From positions 1-64,000 of the forward strand of contig NZ_QFWT01000001.1 of the NCBI RefSeq assembly GCF_003144035.1: a DNA stretch of 64,000 nucleotides, given 5' to 3'. The notes under the pieces are model-generated. The model worked only from the letters and a program-made list of their open reading frames with translations. It ran no database searches and was not told where the DNA came from. Below, piece by piece: positions 17,530 to 27,633 of the stretch. A program made the position numbers and the translations under genes. Positions within the stretch are counted from its first letter, which is position 1, and each line of letters opens with the position of its first letter. This stretch comes from Vibrio albus (lineage in GTDB: Bacteria; Pseudomonadota; Gammaproteobacteria; Enterobacterales; Vibrionaceae).

Positions 17530-18743
17530 ACGTCATCCTCCGTATCCAGCCTTGAATTCAATAGCTTTTCAAATGCACTACCATCCTGCCTCGTTAAGTT
17601 CGGCACAAAACGACTATAGATTTCAAACAGCATTTTGGTATTTGTATGCCCCATTTGTCGAGCAATCCACTCCGGAGCCTCGCCTGCTGCCAGCCATAAA
17701 GACGCGGCTGTATGTCGAGTTTCATATGGACGGCGATACTCCATCCCTAATCGCTTTAATGTGGGCTTCCAAACACGATCTCGAATATTTCCCTTGTCTA
17801 AAGGATTACCCGCAGCGTTACAAAAAACATACTCTCCATTTCCTGTTTTCCGGAACTGATCCTGTAATGCACTAAACACCACAGAAGACATCTGGATATC
17901 CCGGGAAGAGCCAATGGTTTTTGTTGTTTCAGTACGTCCTTGAACAATGGTTTCTCGAACTGAAATTGTCCTCATTTTAAAATTGACGTATTTCCACTTT
18001 AATCCATCGATTTCTGAAGTACGCATCCCGGTAAAGAAACGTACAGTGAAATAATCCTTATAGTCAGGTTTTACTTCCTTAAGAAACCGGGTTACCTCAT
18101 TCAGATCGAAAGGATTTACATCTCGTTTTTCTACACGTAACTGCTTAATATTCTCAAACGATGAACGAAAGCCATACCTATCAGCCGCTTCATTAATAAT
18201 CATCCGTAATGGAGTCATGATGTGATTGATGAAATCAGCTGATAGCTTTTTCCCATTTTCTCTTGGCTTAACAAGCTCAGCACGAAATTTTAATATGTCT
18301 GGTCTCGAAATCTTATCCACTGGTACATGGCCAAAACGAGGAACCAGATAGGAACCCAGATATATACGCATATTCTCTTTGTAACTCTCTTTCCAGCGCA
18401 CTTCGTTTTCTTCGTACCATTCCTCGGAAAAGTCTTCAAAAAGTATCGTATCAATGCCCTGAAGCTCCTGAACAGCTGTTTTATAATTGCCCAGTAGTTC
18501 CTCTTTTTTCCTCTGAGCCTCCAAATCCTGCCTGACAAACTTTTTCGCACGATTTGATTGTGGAAAGTATTCACTGTAAACAAAACAACTAAGCCGAATA
18601 TCAGCTTCGATTTGGTTAAGTAGCTTCTGAAGCTTCCTCTGATTTGCCTGAGTATCGGGTAATGCCGTTTGCTCACGACAGCGTACACCTTCATATCGAA
18701 AGTCCAGATATAACTTACCATTCCTTGAACTAACACTACCCAT
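17526..18743 (-). CDS. int: Tyrosine-recombinase integrase of the island
   Basis: A 405-residue phage-type integrase. N-terminal arm-binding domain begins MGSVSSRNGKLYLDFRYEGVR, a SAM-like core-binding domain spans ~120-215, and the catalytic domain covers ~225-390. Catalytic residues: Arg in GMRTSEIDGLKW, Arg in YETRHTAASL (Tyr replaces the usual His of HxxR, as in several P2-like integrases), His in GHTNTKML and Tyr in EIYSRF. ATG 18743 is preferred over a longer start: it has GGGAG upstream and overlaps the excisionase gene by 8 bp. It would recombine the tRNA-Val att sites. Confidence 0.93.
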   Translation of the reverse strand: MGSVSSRNGKLYLDFRYEGVRCREQTALPDTQANQRKLQKLLNQIEADIRLSCFVYSEYFPQSNRAKKFVRQDLEAQRKKEELLGNYKTAVQELQGIDTILFEDFSEEWYEENEVRWKESYKENMRIYLGSYLVPRFGHVPVDKISRPDILKFRAELVKPRENGKKLSADFINHIMTPLRMIINEAADRYGFRSSFENIKQLRVEKRDVNPFDLNEVTRFLKEVKPDYKDYFTVRFFTGMRTSEIDGLKWKYVNFKMRTISVRETIVQGRTETTKTIGSSRDIQMSSVVFSALQDQFRKTGNGEYVFCNAAGNPLDKGNIRDRVWKPTLKRLGMEYRRPYETRHTAASLWLAAGEAPEWIARQMGHTNTKMLFEIYSRFVPNLTRQDGSAFEKLLNSRLDTEDDV

Positions 18744-18972
18744 GGCACACTCTCCCACCCGCCATCGGGATGAAATGAACATTTCTGCCAGCAGATTGAT
18801 ATAATTCCGCTTCTACCTCTTCCCATATGTAGAGAATTTTTCTACCATTGAAGGGTCGGATGTAGTGTTTACCTTCGATAAATACTGAGTCTCGCAGAGT
18901 CGAATTGATATAGTTGGCGCTAAATTTAATGCGCTCTGCGAGTTCTCTTCCAGTTAGTAATGTTTGGTCCAT
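18736..18972 (-). CDS. xis: Excisionase-like DNA-binding protein
   Basis: A 78-residue protein with a winged-helix excisionase/AlpA-like look (LTGRELAERIKFSANYINSTLRDSVFIEGKHYIRPFNGRKILYIWEEVEAEL). AAGGAGG sits at ideal spacing before ATG 18972. It overlaps int, so the two are coupled. Such proteins bend attachment DNA and favour excision. Its promoter region holds the palindromes at 18985-19034. Confidence 0.8.
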   Translation of the reverse strand: MDQTLLTGRELAERIKFSANYINSTLRDSVFIEGKHYIRPFNGRKILYIWEEVEAELYQSAGRNVHFIPMAGGRVCHG

Positions 18973-18984
18973 AGAGCCTCCTTT

Positions 18985-19034
18985 TCGTCTTCACAAGACA
19001 AATATAGAGGTCATTAATTGTCTTGTAAAGACAA
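18985..19034. promoter_or_regulatory. Two palindromic operators between xis and the Cro-like repressor
   Basis: A perfect 17-bp palindrome TTGTCTTGTAAAGACAA (19018-19034) and a one-mismatch copy TCGTCTTCACAAGACAA (18985-19001) have centres 33 bp apart, about three helical turns. They fill the divergent promoter region of xis-int and the repressor gene, as expected for a CI/Cro-type switch. Confidence 0.8.
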
Positions 19035-19060
19035 TTCAAATAAATTTGAGCTATATTAAA

Positions 19061-19294
19061 TTGATTCGATATAAGATAAAGGAATTAATAGAGGCGAAAC
19101 CTCTCCATAATGGTCGTAAGGTCACCCTTAGCTACTTAGCCGAACAGGTAGGTATTCAAAGCTCTGCGATGTCTAAAATCGCCAATAACAAAGGCTACAA
19201 TACTAGCATGACTACTATTGATGCCTTGTGTAGGTTTTTTGATTGTAGAATCGAGGATGTTGTTGAGTATTTTCCTGAAGGCGGCAAAGAGTAG
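19061..19294 (+). CDS. Small Cro/CI-type helix-turn-helix repressor
   Basis: A 77-residue XRE-family regulator: IRYKIKELIEAK, helix-turn-helix VTLSYLAEQVGIQSSAMSKIAN, then TTIDALCRFFDCRIEDVVEYFPE, typical of the one-domain family. TTG 19061 fits the family N-terminus; a TTG at 19046 is possible and neither has a clear ribosome site, so the leader may be very short. It is divergent from xis-int across two palindromes, which are its likely operators. It probably keeps the integration genes off and limits its own synthesis. Confidence 0.85.
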   Translation: MIRYKIKELIEAKPLHNGRKVTLSYLAEQVGIQSSAMSKIANNKGYNTSMTTIDALCRFFDCRIEDVVEYFPEGGKE

Positions 19295-19602
19295 AAATGT
19301 AGTGACGAAAGAAGCAGTTTCCACAACGACTTCGGTAAGAGATTTTATTAAATTAAAATCCCTCTGTACCTTGGTTGGTGCGTGTTCCGTGATTCCAAAC
19401 ACTATCACATACCGATAACGACTTAACCTAGAAGAACGTACCACTTTCAGTAGTTAACATTTCCCTTCACACCTTCTCAAGAAGGTCGCACTTATTATCT
19501 AATAATTGGGAATACAAAAAATAACTATCAGAAGCTATACTAACCAAAGTAAGCATTAAGATGATAGTGTCTGTGCAATAATAACTGTCGGTAGAACAAT
19601 AA
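19295..19602. other. Intergenic stretch without visible gene
   Basis: About 308 bp between the repressor and the 543-residue gene. Short plus-strand reading frames here are not convincing. It should contain the promoter of the 19603 gene, but I see no clear -35/-10 pair. Confidence 0.4.
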
Positions 19603-21234
19603 ATGGCTATTACTTTTGAAAATAACAATGCTGCATTAGATAGGTTAATTGATTTAAATTCTAAACAAAAAAACCACCAATATAGAACAGCAATTGCTAT
19701 TTTGATTTTAGTGACCGCCTTTTTCGGTTTATATTATTTCAGAGCCAAGACAGAACTATTATACAGTTTATCAATTTTAAACCTAGTTATTATTTTTTGG
19801 ATCATATACGAACAGACTAAAAAAATCACCATACAAAACCTTATCCATGGGTATTGTTCTCTTGGTTACATATCAAAAGAAGCTCTTCAATCTTCAAATG
19901 AAAAAAATATAGAAAAAACCATTGACGATTTAAGAAGTTGGTCCCCAAAAACCAAGGATTCAATACTAATAAATGATATAAATTGCAAAGTAAAAACTCT
20001 TCAACAACATCTTTCAGATGTTAAATTCAAATTGTATAGTGGTCAGTTGAATTCGGATCATCTTTTAGCTATTTCAATGGTTCAATCTGAGACTATCAAA
20101 AAACTTTCAAATCACCCTCTTAACAAAGTTAAATCCCAATTACTGAAAACAAAAAATAAGCTAGAATACCGAAAGCACAAAATGTCATCGGATTGGGAAA
20201 AAGCATACGCAAATTTTTCTTGGTGGGACAAAATCAAATATGCTGAGGGTCTTGATTTTTCTGAGCTTGATGAACATATCCAAGAACTAGAACGTTTATA
20301 TAACAAACTTCTCAAAAAACATGCCTCTGAGTTCCAAAAGCTGGAATCCCTCAAAGATATAATGATAACTCGCAGCCAATATCGAGTTGCTCAAGCTTAT
20401 AAGCTGGCTCAAGATCATATAAAAAACCTATACAATGAATCAATGAGCATACCAAAACAATCCCCTATGGAACTACTTCGTATTACTGGCTTTTCAAGTG
20501 CCATCGGAATAAGTTACTCACTTGGGAATGATTTATCGACTACTCACTATATTTATAATGCACTAAGAGACGTCAACAGTAATTTTGAAGGTTTAAGTGA
20601 TCTTGAAATATGGTTCGAAACACTTTGGATGTCGGATGAAAGCTTATTGGGATTGGAAAACTTAGTTAAAGGTGCATATTTTGAAAATTTAGTTGCAAAT
20701 GATACTGGCGGTACATTATTTGATCACTTCAATCACCCCGATACTGATATCACCATCAATGGTATTGAATATCAAATCAAAGCAACTGATAGTATCTCCT
20801 ATATTGACAGTGTGGATGCTTCAATTCCTGTTATTTCAACTTCGGAAATTACAGAATATACAGATTCCATTGATAGTGGTTATAGTAATGAAGAACTAAC
20901 TGATAGTGTCGACAATGCTCTCGATGGCTTCGGATTTGATGCCTCTGATGTTTTGTCAGATGGCATCTTAGCTGGTCTTGGAGGTCTTGGCACCTTTGCT
21001 ACTATACAGGGAATCAACCACGCAGCAGAGAAATACGAACAAGGTGGAGACGGTTTCGAAGCAATCCTGGAAGGTCTAGGAGTAGCAGTTGAAGGTACAC
21101 TTAAAACTATGGTTAACACAGGTGAACTAGCATACAAAGTTGCGACATCCCGCCCAAGTCGCGCTATTGGTCGCGGAATATTGAAAGTAATAGATAAAAT
21201 TGACAAAAATACCACTTATCCGGATCAACGTTAA
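19603..21234 (+). CDS. Two-helix membrane protein with coiled coil and restriction-nuclease-like motif, unknown family
   Basis: A 543-residue protein I do not recognise. Two membrane helices lie at residues ~28-46 and ~53-70, then a long charged helical, partly coiled-coil region to ~290. At ~355-400 is GAYFENLVANDTGGTLF ... HPDTDITINGIEYQIKATDS, whose spaced acidic residues and QIK resemble a PD-(D/E)xK nuclease core (E359-like, D383-like, Q-x-K ~391). The last ~100 residues are glycine-rich and hydrophobic (LAGLGGLGTFATIQG, EGLGVAVEGTLKT). It stands alone, AT-rich, between the repressor and the convergent druE, so it is cargo. A membrane-tethered nuclease effector in phage defence is a guess from context. 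Confidence 0.7.
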   Translation: MAITFENNNAALDRLIDLNSKQKNHQYRTAIAILILVTAFFGLYYFRAKTELLYSLSILNLVIIFWIIYEQTKKITIQNLIHGYCSLGYISKEALQSSNEKNIEKTIDDLRSWSPKTKDSILINDINCKVKTLQQHLSDVKFKLYSGQLNSDHLLAISMVQSETIKKLSNHPLNKVKSQLLKTKNKLEYRKHKMSSDWEKAYANFSWWDKIKYAEGLDFSELDEHIQELERLYNKLLKKHASEFQKLESLKDIMITRSQYRVAQAYKLAQDHIKNLYNESMSIPKQSPMELLRITGFSSAIGISYSLGNDLSTTHYIYNALRDVNSNFEGLSDLEIWFETLWMSDESLLGLENLVKGAYFENLVANDTGGTLFDHFNHPDTDITINGIEYQIKATDSISYIDSVDASIPVISTSEITEYTDSIDSGYSNEELTDSVDNALDGFGFDASDVLSDGILAGLGGLGTFATIQGINHAAEKYEQGGDGFEAILEGLGVAVEGTLKTMVNTGELAYKVATSRPSRAIGRGILKVIDKIDKNTTYPDQR

Positions 21235-21282
21235 GTTGGATACCCTCGGTCCTCCTCAGAGCTAGCCTGAATTAGTACAAAT

Positions 21283-21312
21283 AATGCCATTCACATTTAA
21301 GTGAATGGCATT
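21283..21312. terminator. Perfect inverted repeat between convergent genes
   Basis: A 12-bp perfect stem AATGCCATTCAC/GTGAATGGCATT with a 6-base loop lies between the stops of the 543-residue gene and druE. There is no long T run on either strand, so it may act as a weak bidirectional terminator. Confidence 0.6.
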
Positions 21313-21341
21313 AAAGTCCCCCCGGACCTATCTCCTACATA

Positions 21342-24300
21342 TCAAATTTCTTGATACGTTATATCCGTCGACCAATCTTCACTGTTCCTGACAGAAAGAG
21401 ATTTTTCAAGTTTCTGTAGTAATCCCAACTGTATACCTATATCTGAATTGAAATTATGCAAAACTGTGCTGTAACGAGAATTAGGTTCATAAATCAGCCA
21501 ATAACCAACTCCCTGATCAAATTTCAGTGAAACCTTACGCCCAGATGAAAAAGCCAATATTAACTGTCTTCTGTGCGGAATATCTTTTCTATTCATATGG
21601 CAAACCACAGTTGTATCAACAGAAGACTGATATTCTAACCACTTTTTATACCCCTCAACAAACTCGTCTTTATCCTGCCAATCATGATGAAGGCATTTAC
21701 CCATTCGTTCCTTCTCTTGATACAACGTATTGATAACAATAGAAGCCACCTCTGATTTATATTTACACAATGCATTAATAATCTCGGAAATCAACAACAT
21801 GGAAGCTGGTGTTTGAATATAACGATCGCTGTAGCTAATTGAAATCAATTGTTCTTCACTCAATAATTTTCTTAACCCTTCATCATGCTCAAGTAATAAA
21901 GTCCAAAATGCGCCACCAAAATGGTTTAAGGAACCATTTAGGTGAGCATCAACTTCCAATGCACCAAATAGTTTATTTGGGTCAGAATAACTACGTTCTA
22001 AATTAAACTCAGAATATGCTTGTACCTGCTCATTTCTAGTTAATATGACAACGCTGGATTTACGATGCCACCCATCTCCGGGAACAATATTTTCTGAGTC
22101 AGAAGTTGCAATAGTAATAACTTGTCCATCAAGAATTAATTGAGCTGCTATCTCGGATCTATTTGGCTCACCAACAGCCAGTCTCACCCCAATTTTCTTA
22201 AAGAACCAGAGATCTTCAGTTAGATCCTGCTCAAATTCTTCCTGAGGAAGGACTAGGGTAACTTTAATATTATCTGATGTTAGGTAATTAATTAATGCAC
22301 GTTTAAAATTAGGATGAGTCAAGTCCCATTCACTAATATCATTTCCTAACCAGAAAATAGCTTCCTTTGCACCATGGTTTACTAAGTTACGTATCGTTAA
22401 TGCAACGGATGCAGGCTGATATTCTCCACCACTGAAATCTATAAGTTCCTCTGGAAGTGTATTAAACTGCACAAAATCATCACCAAGCCACTCTAAAGCT
22501 AAAGCACTGTCAATATAGTCAGTATCATTACGAGTATCAGATTCTAATAAACATTCCCCACAACCATGAATACATTTAGGACAATGAAGATTATTGACCA
22601 TTTCAGTCAGTAAAGTCTGAATATGATAATGTGCAGTACTTGCAAATCCCGCGCCACCAGAAATAACATCATACAACTGTATAATTTTAGCCGGTTCACC
22701 ACTTTCTACTATAGCCGGACGTATTGAGTAGCCTAACTCAGAGGTAGAAATACCTAAAATACCAGATAATGCTTTTCTTAATGCCAACGACAATGTCATC
22801 GCAATAGTTTTTCCCTTAGGTGAATCAGGAATATATTCATTACGAACAGGATGTTTTAATACCAGTTCAAAAACATCTGTTTTCGAATGGCATCCCAAAT
22901 GAATATTTTTCATCAAATAAGGAGAACCGTCACATCCAACATTGCCATCACCATTTTTGTCCTTTTTAACAGCTTTTAAAGGTCGGTGCGAAATTGTTGG
23001 ATTAAAATAACTAGGACAGTCTCCATTTTTATCCATTGATTCAGATCTTCCACAGGATGGGCAGATGGCATAGCCGGTTCCGTTCTCTCCCGATGTATGA
23101 TAGAACACTGTCCCTTCTTCAGTCGAAAGCATGTATCCCATGTTTTCATTTGGCAGTGACACTGGAATTGCATTACCAACGGAAACCCAAGCATCTTCAA
23201 CTGGTATAAATTTTTGAGTAGAAATATCATTTGTAGGTGAACGGTAAAAATCTGAAACAAAACCTGCTGGTTGCAATACCTGTAATATATTATGCGGTTT
23301 AATCGATGCCCCACATTTAGGATTGGTACATTTCATATTTAATGCAGACGCAGATACATCAGTCACATAACCAGTTTGACCACAACAATCACAACGCCAG
23401 GCAATATCAAATTTTTGAGCTTCTTTAGCCCCAGAAAAAGAAACGTTATGCCAATGAAGTGCTACTCCTCCTGAACGGAATACCCGCCCATCTAATACAA
23501 TTTCAGCTCCTGGTGCATATTCACGTAATGCAACCGCAAGATTTCGCGATGGTAATCCTCGGAAGCGAGACGAGTTATCTTCTCGTTCTTCTTTAGGAGT
23601 ACGTTTACGTTTTTTATCACGTAAGAAATCCTCAATATTATTATTATCAAATGTTACAACATCCGTCGGAAACCCATATCCTGGTAAAAACGCCTTTGCA
23701 GCAAATTCTTTTAATAAAAATTCGTTTGTTAACCGTGTTTTCTCCATGTTTAATCGATAAGCATACGGAGAATCTACATCCACGTTTATTGATTCATTTT
23801 CTAAATAATGAAATTCTGTAAACCATCTATCTTTTAATTTAAAAATACACTCTGCGGCATTTTTTCTAAGTAAATTAGGTGATTTCTGTGATAACACGGT
23901 TCCTCTAACCAAAAACATGATATCAGCATCCCAATATGAAGCATCACTTTCAATCCACGCTAGAAAATGCTCACAAATAGAGTTGTCTTCAGGTAAATAG
24001 AACCATTCCAAATTAAGTGATGTTTTTTCCTTTGACGTATCTCCGACAACCTGATTTAAGAACAGAGATAACAACATCGAATTAACGTGACGCTGAACTA
24101 ATCGAGACGAATTTCGCTCAACATATGGTGCAGGAATTGATGTCACAAAAGGCCATTTAGGATTATCAAAAACTTGTTGATCATGCGGATTCCCTTTACA
24201 TAAAGTATAAGAAATCGCTCTGGATTCTTTGCTACGCCCTGCTCGACCTGCTCGTTGTAAATAATTCGCCGGATGAGGTGGCACATTATTCATTACAACT

Positions 24301-27300
24301 GCAGTAATACCACCAATATCAACCCCCATTTCCATAGTGGTCGAACAATTTAAGACATTAATTTTACCTTCTTTAAATAGATCTTCGTAACTTTGCAGCC
24401 GTTCAGAACTCTGTTGAGCTGAGTGTTCTGCTGTACGATAGTAAAATCCACCTTCGACAGCCCTATCATTAATATCAGTCCAAAGATTCTTTTCCCGCAG
24501 ACTAGACACTTTTGGATCGGATTTAATCTGCTCCCGTATATGTGACAGACCATTTTGGTAATCATATTGTCTCGCTTGGATATTCCAAATATTTGGGTAT
24601 TCTACGGAAGTACATTGATATTTATTGATATCATGAATCTGGCGGGGTAAATATGGCGTTAACTCTCTGAATGTTGTGTCCAAAAGTTTATTGGTTACAG
24701 GACAGATAAATACTTTCTCTACAAACGAAAACGTCAATTTTCGACGATCTAATGCGAACTGATTATCATCAACAACTAAGATTCTCGCTGTTTCTGTTAC
24801 ATCTCGCCAAGCAGCTCTTAACCAGTCATTAATAACGTCTTGCCCCTGTTTATTATCACAATCAATCTTAGAAGCAATTGTAAGTAATTTAATCAAACGG
24901 TGGCGTTGACTCCCTCTAACTAAAGGCCAACGTTTAAAGCGCCCTTCATCAAACTCATCAGAATCAGGATTTCTCAAACTCTTTGAAGAAAAATGGCTAC
25001 CAATCCACTTTAACCAACCATTATCTTCTAGACGTAGGAAGTTGTTTTCCCTAACAAAGAAATCAAGTGCTACCTTAATAAAGTCCAACCAATCCTGCAG
25101 AGTAAACCCATATTGATCCCAATGTTCTGGATAATGCTTTATTTTATCTAACCCAACATAATTGATTTTTACCAACCCCTGCGTTTCTGAACTGTTCTGT
25201 CGTTTAGGTCGGCGGGCAAATTCTCTGAACAACAACATTTCTGCTAGCTTATGACTGCCATCATGCTCATTAAAAACTTCAGGGGAAAGATATCGGTTAT
25301 AAAGGAACATTGCGCCTTTAAATTCCCGTTTTTTGGCCAGCTCAGAGACCATTTCTTCCCAAGTAACAGAGGCCAAGGTCAACGATTTATACCCAGAATC
25401 TAAAGCATCAGCCTGTTTTTCTAATTCCTCAGCAGGACCAATCATTCCCAAACCGCGCAATATTTCTGCTTGTTGCAATAATTTTTCAGCAGTAACACCG
25501 TCTTTAGGTTGATTTATATTAACTGGCTGATCAAGCTGTTTCTCTCTAAGAATTTCAACTACCGCACCACGAAGTTTTGAACGTTCAGCTTCTTGCTGCA
25601 TACGAACAGAAAGGCGAGCGGTCCCTTGCCGACTGTCTGTAAATGTAATTAATCGACGACCCCGCGCGGGTAATGATTGAGGACCTTCAGATTTTTTATC
25701 CTTATCAGAAAAATCAGGACAATATTCAAGAAGCGTCGGTACTACGTTAGCAATATAAAAAGGCGCGCCTAACATAGCTCTTCTAAATGGAGAACCATGA
25801 TTATAACCAGTAAATCCACAACCAGAACATAAGGGATCTTTTGTCGTAGCAAACGTTAAATCATATCCCTGAGGAGCATGTGTTGCTAACTGTCCTTCAA
25901 GTCCAATTCTTATCGGAATATAGCAGTGATCATCATCAATTTTTGATGCGAATATCTCAGGAAATTTAACTGCTTCGTCTAGTTCTTGGATATCGTTACT
26001 TTCCTCATCCTCATCAGAAAACTCATCATTCTGTAGTGAAAATTCATCTCCAGATTTCGAGTTCCATTGGGTTAGTACCCCATTTTTATCGTGACCCAAC
26101 AAATGAGGCTCATTACATTCCGTACAAAATGCTAATTCCAGTACAGCTGCACCACACTCACATTTCTGTCGTTGTGAGGTATACACATAACCAAAAGGCC
26201 AGTTTTTCTCTAACTCCGTTCCATTTTTACAGCTACAATTTTTATCGATACAACTCCATAGACCATTAGTCATTCGCTGAAAAAAGTGTGCACGGAGTTT
26301 TAAAAATGACTCGGCAGATTTGGATGGCTTGGTTCCTGTTAATAAATCAAGCCAACGTAAAAGCTCGGACTGAGATAGCTCTTTTTGGCTAAGTTCCATT
26401 GCCACTAATGTATTAATTTCATTTAAGGTCAATGGTCTTTGGCTATCAACAATTATCTTTCTCAGAGTATGAGCATAACGAGATGTTTTTAGAGCATTAA
26501 AGCGCTCTGATGATATCTCCGGGTTATTTTTCTTCTCTTCTTTATCCCACTCACCATCAGGATTAATCAATTCAAGATGTTCGAGTGATTCGTCAGCACC
26601 TTCAACAAAGTCAATTTCAGGAATAACACGACGCCCACCAATAATTTTGATTTGTTTTGGATCTATACCTGCCAAATCCGATAAATATTTCGTTAATTGT
26701 TCGGTTGCTTCATCTCCAGCAATCGTCGCAGACGTTGCCACAAAACGAACATTTTTAGCTTCTACGCCAAAAGCATATAATACCCGCCGCAATTGTAAAG
26801 ACAATTCAGCAGCTTGAGATCCCACATATGTGTGTGCTTCATCAAGAACAATCCAGCGCAGTGATTTCTCTTGTCGGGAGCGCTCAATAATAGGTGCATC
26901 AATCTGTCTCACCAACATATACTCAAGCATTGTGCCATTAGTCACTAATATAGGTGCAGGCTCCCGACGCATTAATTCTCTCGATAAAACATGATTAGGC
27001 GACGCTTCTTGAGCCTTCCTCATTTTCTTTTCACTGTTTTCAGTATTACCGTTATACAGGCAATAACGAATACCGCTGCCGAAATGCTTAGTCCAGGCAT
27101 CAAGTCGCTCTTTTTGGGAATTTATCAGTGCATTTAACGGATATAAAAATAAAGCACGAACCCCCATTAGAGGAGCTTGTTTCTGCCTATATTCCTGATA
27201 AATATCCTCAAGTACAGGCACCATGAAACATTCAGTTTTACCCGACCCGGTACCAGAAGTAACAACAACCGACTTTGGTTCATCAGTAAGTAACGTTTGC

Positions 27301-27623
27301 CAAGCATTCAACTGATGCTCAAACGGATGATACTCGGTACCAAAACGATAACGACCGTTGGACTTATCATCTAAGGCATTTATTACCGCTTCAGATAGCA
27401 GATTTCCACTTAAATCGGACATTTCGGGTTTTGCAAATTCCCAACCAAATGTATGTTCAAACAGAGGAGGAGCAAGAAAAGATTCTCTATTACCGCTCTC
27501 GCCAGACATTAAATGACTTAAATGATTTCGCAATGCCGGATTTGTTATTCCCAAAACACTTAATGTCGATTCTTTTGCTCTAGAAACAGACTGTTCAACT
27601 AACTCAGAAAAATATCCTGTCAT
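21342..27623 (-). CDS. druE: Druantia giant helicase DruE (DEAD/DEAH box, DUF1998/MZB)
   Basis: A 2093-residue superfamily 2 helicase. Walker A SGTGSGKTE is at ~127, the DEAH box VLDEAHTYVG at ~256, and helicase motif VI QRAGRAGR at ~1124 after TTMEMGVDIGG. A DUF1998/MZB region at ~1640-1690 has a Cys cluster (HCPKC, GCGECLL). Zn-finger-like Cys pairs also occur at ~470-510. The C-terminal ~350 residues look like a PLD-type fold without clear HKD motifs. Size and architecture match DruE, the protein common to all Druantia anti-phage systems, and E. coli YjiV-type proteins. It starts 10 bp after druH. Its own AAAGGAT site precedes ATG 27623. The mechanism of Druantia is not established. Confidence 0.88.
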   Translation of the reverse strand: MTGYFSELVEQSVSRAKESTLSVLGITNPALRNHLSHLMSGESGNRESFLAPPLFEHTFGWEFAKPEMSDLSGNLLSEAVINALDDKSNGRYRFGTEYHPFEHQLNAWQTLLTDEPKSVVVTSGTGSGKTECFMVPVLEDIYQEYRQKQAPLMGVRALFLYPLNALINSQKERLDAWTKHFGSGIRYCLYNGNTENSEKKMRKAQEASPNHVLSRELMRREPAPILVTNGTMLEYMLVRQIDAPIIERSRQEKSLRWIVLDEAHTYVGSQAAELSLQLRRVLYAFGVEAKNVRFVATSATIAGDEATEQLTKYLSDLAGIDPKQIKIIGGRRVIPEIDFVEGADESLEHLELINPDGEWDKEEKKNNPEISSERFNALKTSRYAHTLRKIIVDSQRPLTLNEINTLVAMELSQKELSQSELLRWLDLLTGTKPSKSAESFLKLRAHFFQRMTNGLWSCIDKNCSCKNGTELEKNWPFGYVYTSQRQKCECGAAVLELAFCTECNEPHLLGHDKNGVLTQWNSKSGDEFSLQNDEFSDEDEESNDIQELDEAVKFPEIFASKIDDDHCYIPIRIGLEGQLATHAPQGYDLTFATTKDPLCSGCGFTGYNHGSPFRRAMLGAPFYIANVVPTLLEYCPDFSDKDKKSEGPQSLPARGRRLITFTDSRQGTARLSVRMQQEAERSKLRGAVVEILREKQLDQPVNINQPKDGVTAEKLLQQAEILRGLGMIGPAEELEKQADALDSGYKSLTLASVTWEEMVSELAKKREFKGAMFLYNRYLSPEVFNEHDGSHKLAEMLLFREFARRPKRQNSSETQGLVKINYVGLDKIKHYPEHWDQYGFTLQDWLDFIKVALDFFVRENNFLRLEDNGWLKWIGSHFSSKSLRNPDSDEFDEGRFKRWPLVRGSQRHRLIKLLTIASKIDCDNKQGQDVINDWLRAAWRDVTETARILVVDDNQFALDRRKLTFSFVEKVFICPVTNKLLDTTFRELTPYLPRQIHDINKYQCTSVEYPNIWNIQARQYDYQNGLSHIREQIKSDPKVSSLREKNLWTDINDRAVEGGFYYRTAEHSAQQSSERLQSYEDLFKEGKINVLNCSTTMEMGVDIGGITAVVMNNVPPHPANYLQRAGRAGRSKESRAISYTLCKGNPHDQQVFDNPKWPFVTSIPAPYVERNSSRLVQRHVNSMLLSLFLNQVVGDTSKEKTSLNLEWFYLPEDNSICEHFLAWIESDASYWDADIMFLVRGTVLSQKSPNLLRKNAAECIFKLKDRWFTEFHYLENESINVDVDSPYAYRLNMEKTRLTNEFLLKEFAAKAFLPGYGFPTDVVTFDNNNIEDFLRDKKRKRTPKEEREDNSSRFRGLPSRNLAVALREYAPGAEIVLDGRVFRSGGVALHWHNVSFSGAKEAQKFDIAWRCDCCGQTGYVTDVSASALNMKCTNPKCGASIKPHNILQVLQPAGFVSDFYRSPTNDISTQKFIPVEDAWVSVGNAIPVSLPNENMGYMLSTEEGTVFYHTSGENGTGYAICPSCGRSESMDKNGDCPSYFNPTISHRPLKAVKKDKNGDGNVGCDGSPYLMKNIHLGCHSKTDVFELVLKHPVRNEYIPDSPKGKTIAMTLSLALRKALSGILGISTSELGYSIRPAIVESGEPAKIIQLYDVISGGAGFASTAHYHIQTLLTEMVNNLHCPKCIHGCGECLLESDTRNDTDYIDSALALEWLGDDFVQFNTLPEELIDFSGGEYQPASVALTIRNLVNHGAKEAIFWLGNDISEWDLTHPNFKRALINYLTSDNIKVTLVLPQEEFEQDLTEDLWFFKKIGVRLAVGEPNRSEIAAQLILDGQVITIATSDSENIVPGDGWHRKSSVVILTRNEQVQAYSEFNLERSYSDPNKLFGALEVDAHLNGSLNHFGGAFWTLLLEHDEGLRKLLSEEQLISISYSDRYIQTPASMLLISEIINALCKYKSEVASIVINTLYQEKERMGKCLHHDWQDKDEFVEGYKKWLEYQSSVDTTVVCHMNRKDIPHRRQLILAFSSGRKVSLKFDQGVGYWLIYEPNSRYSTVLHNFNSDIGIQLGLLQKLEKSLSVRNSEDWSTDITYQEI

Positions 27624-27633
27624 AACAAATCCT

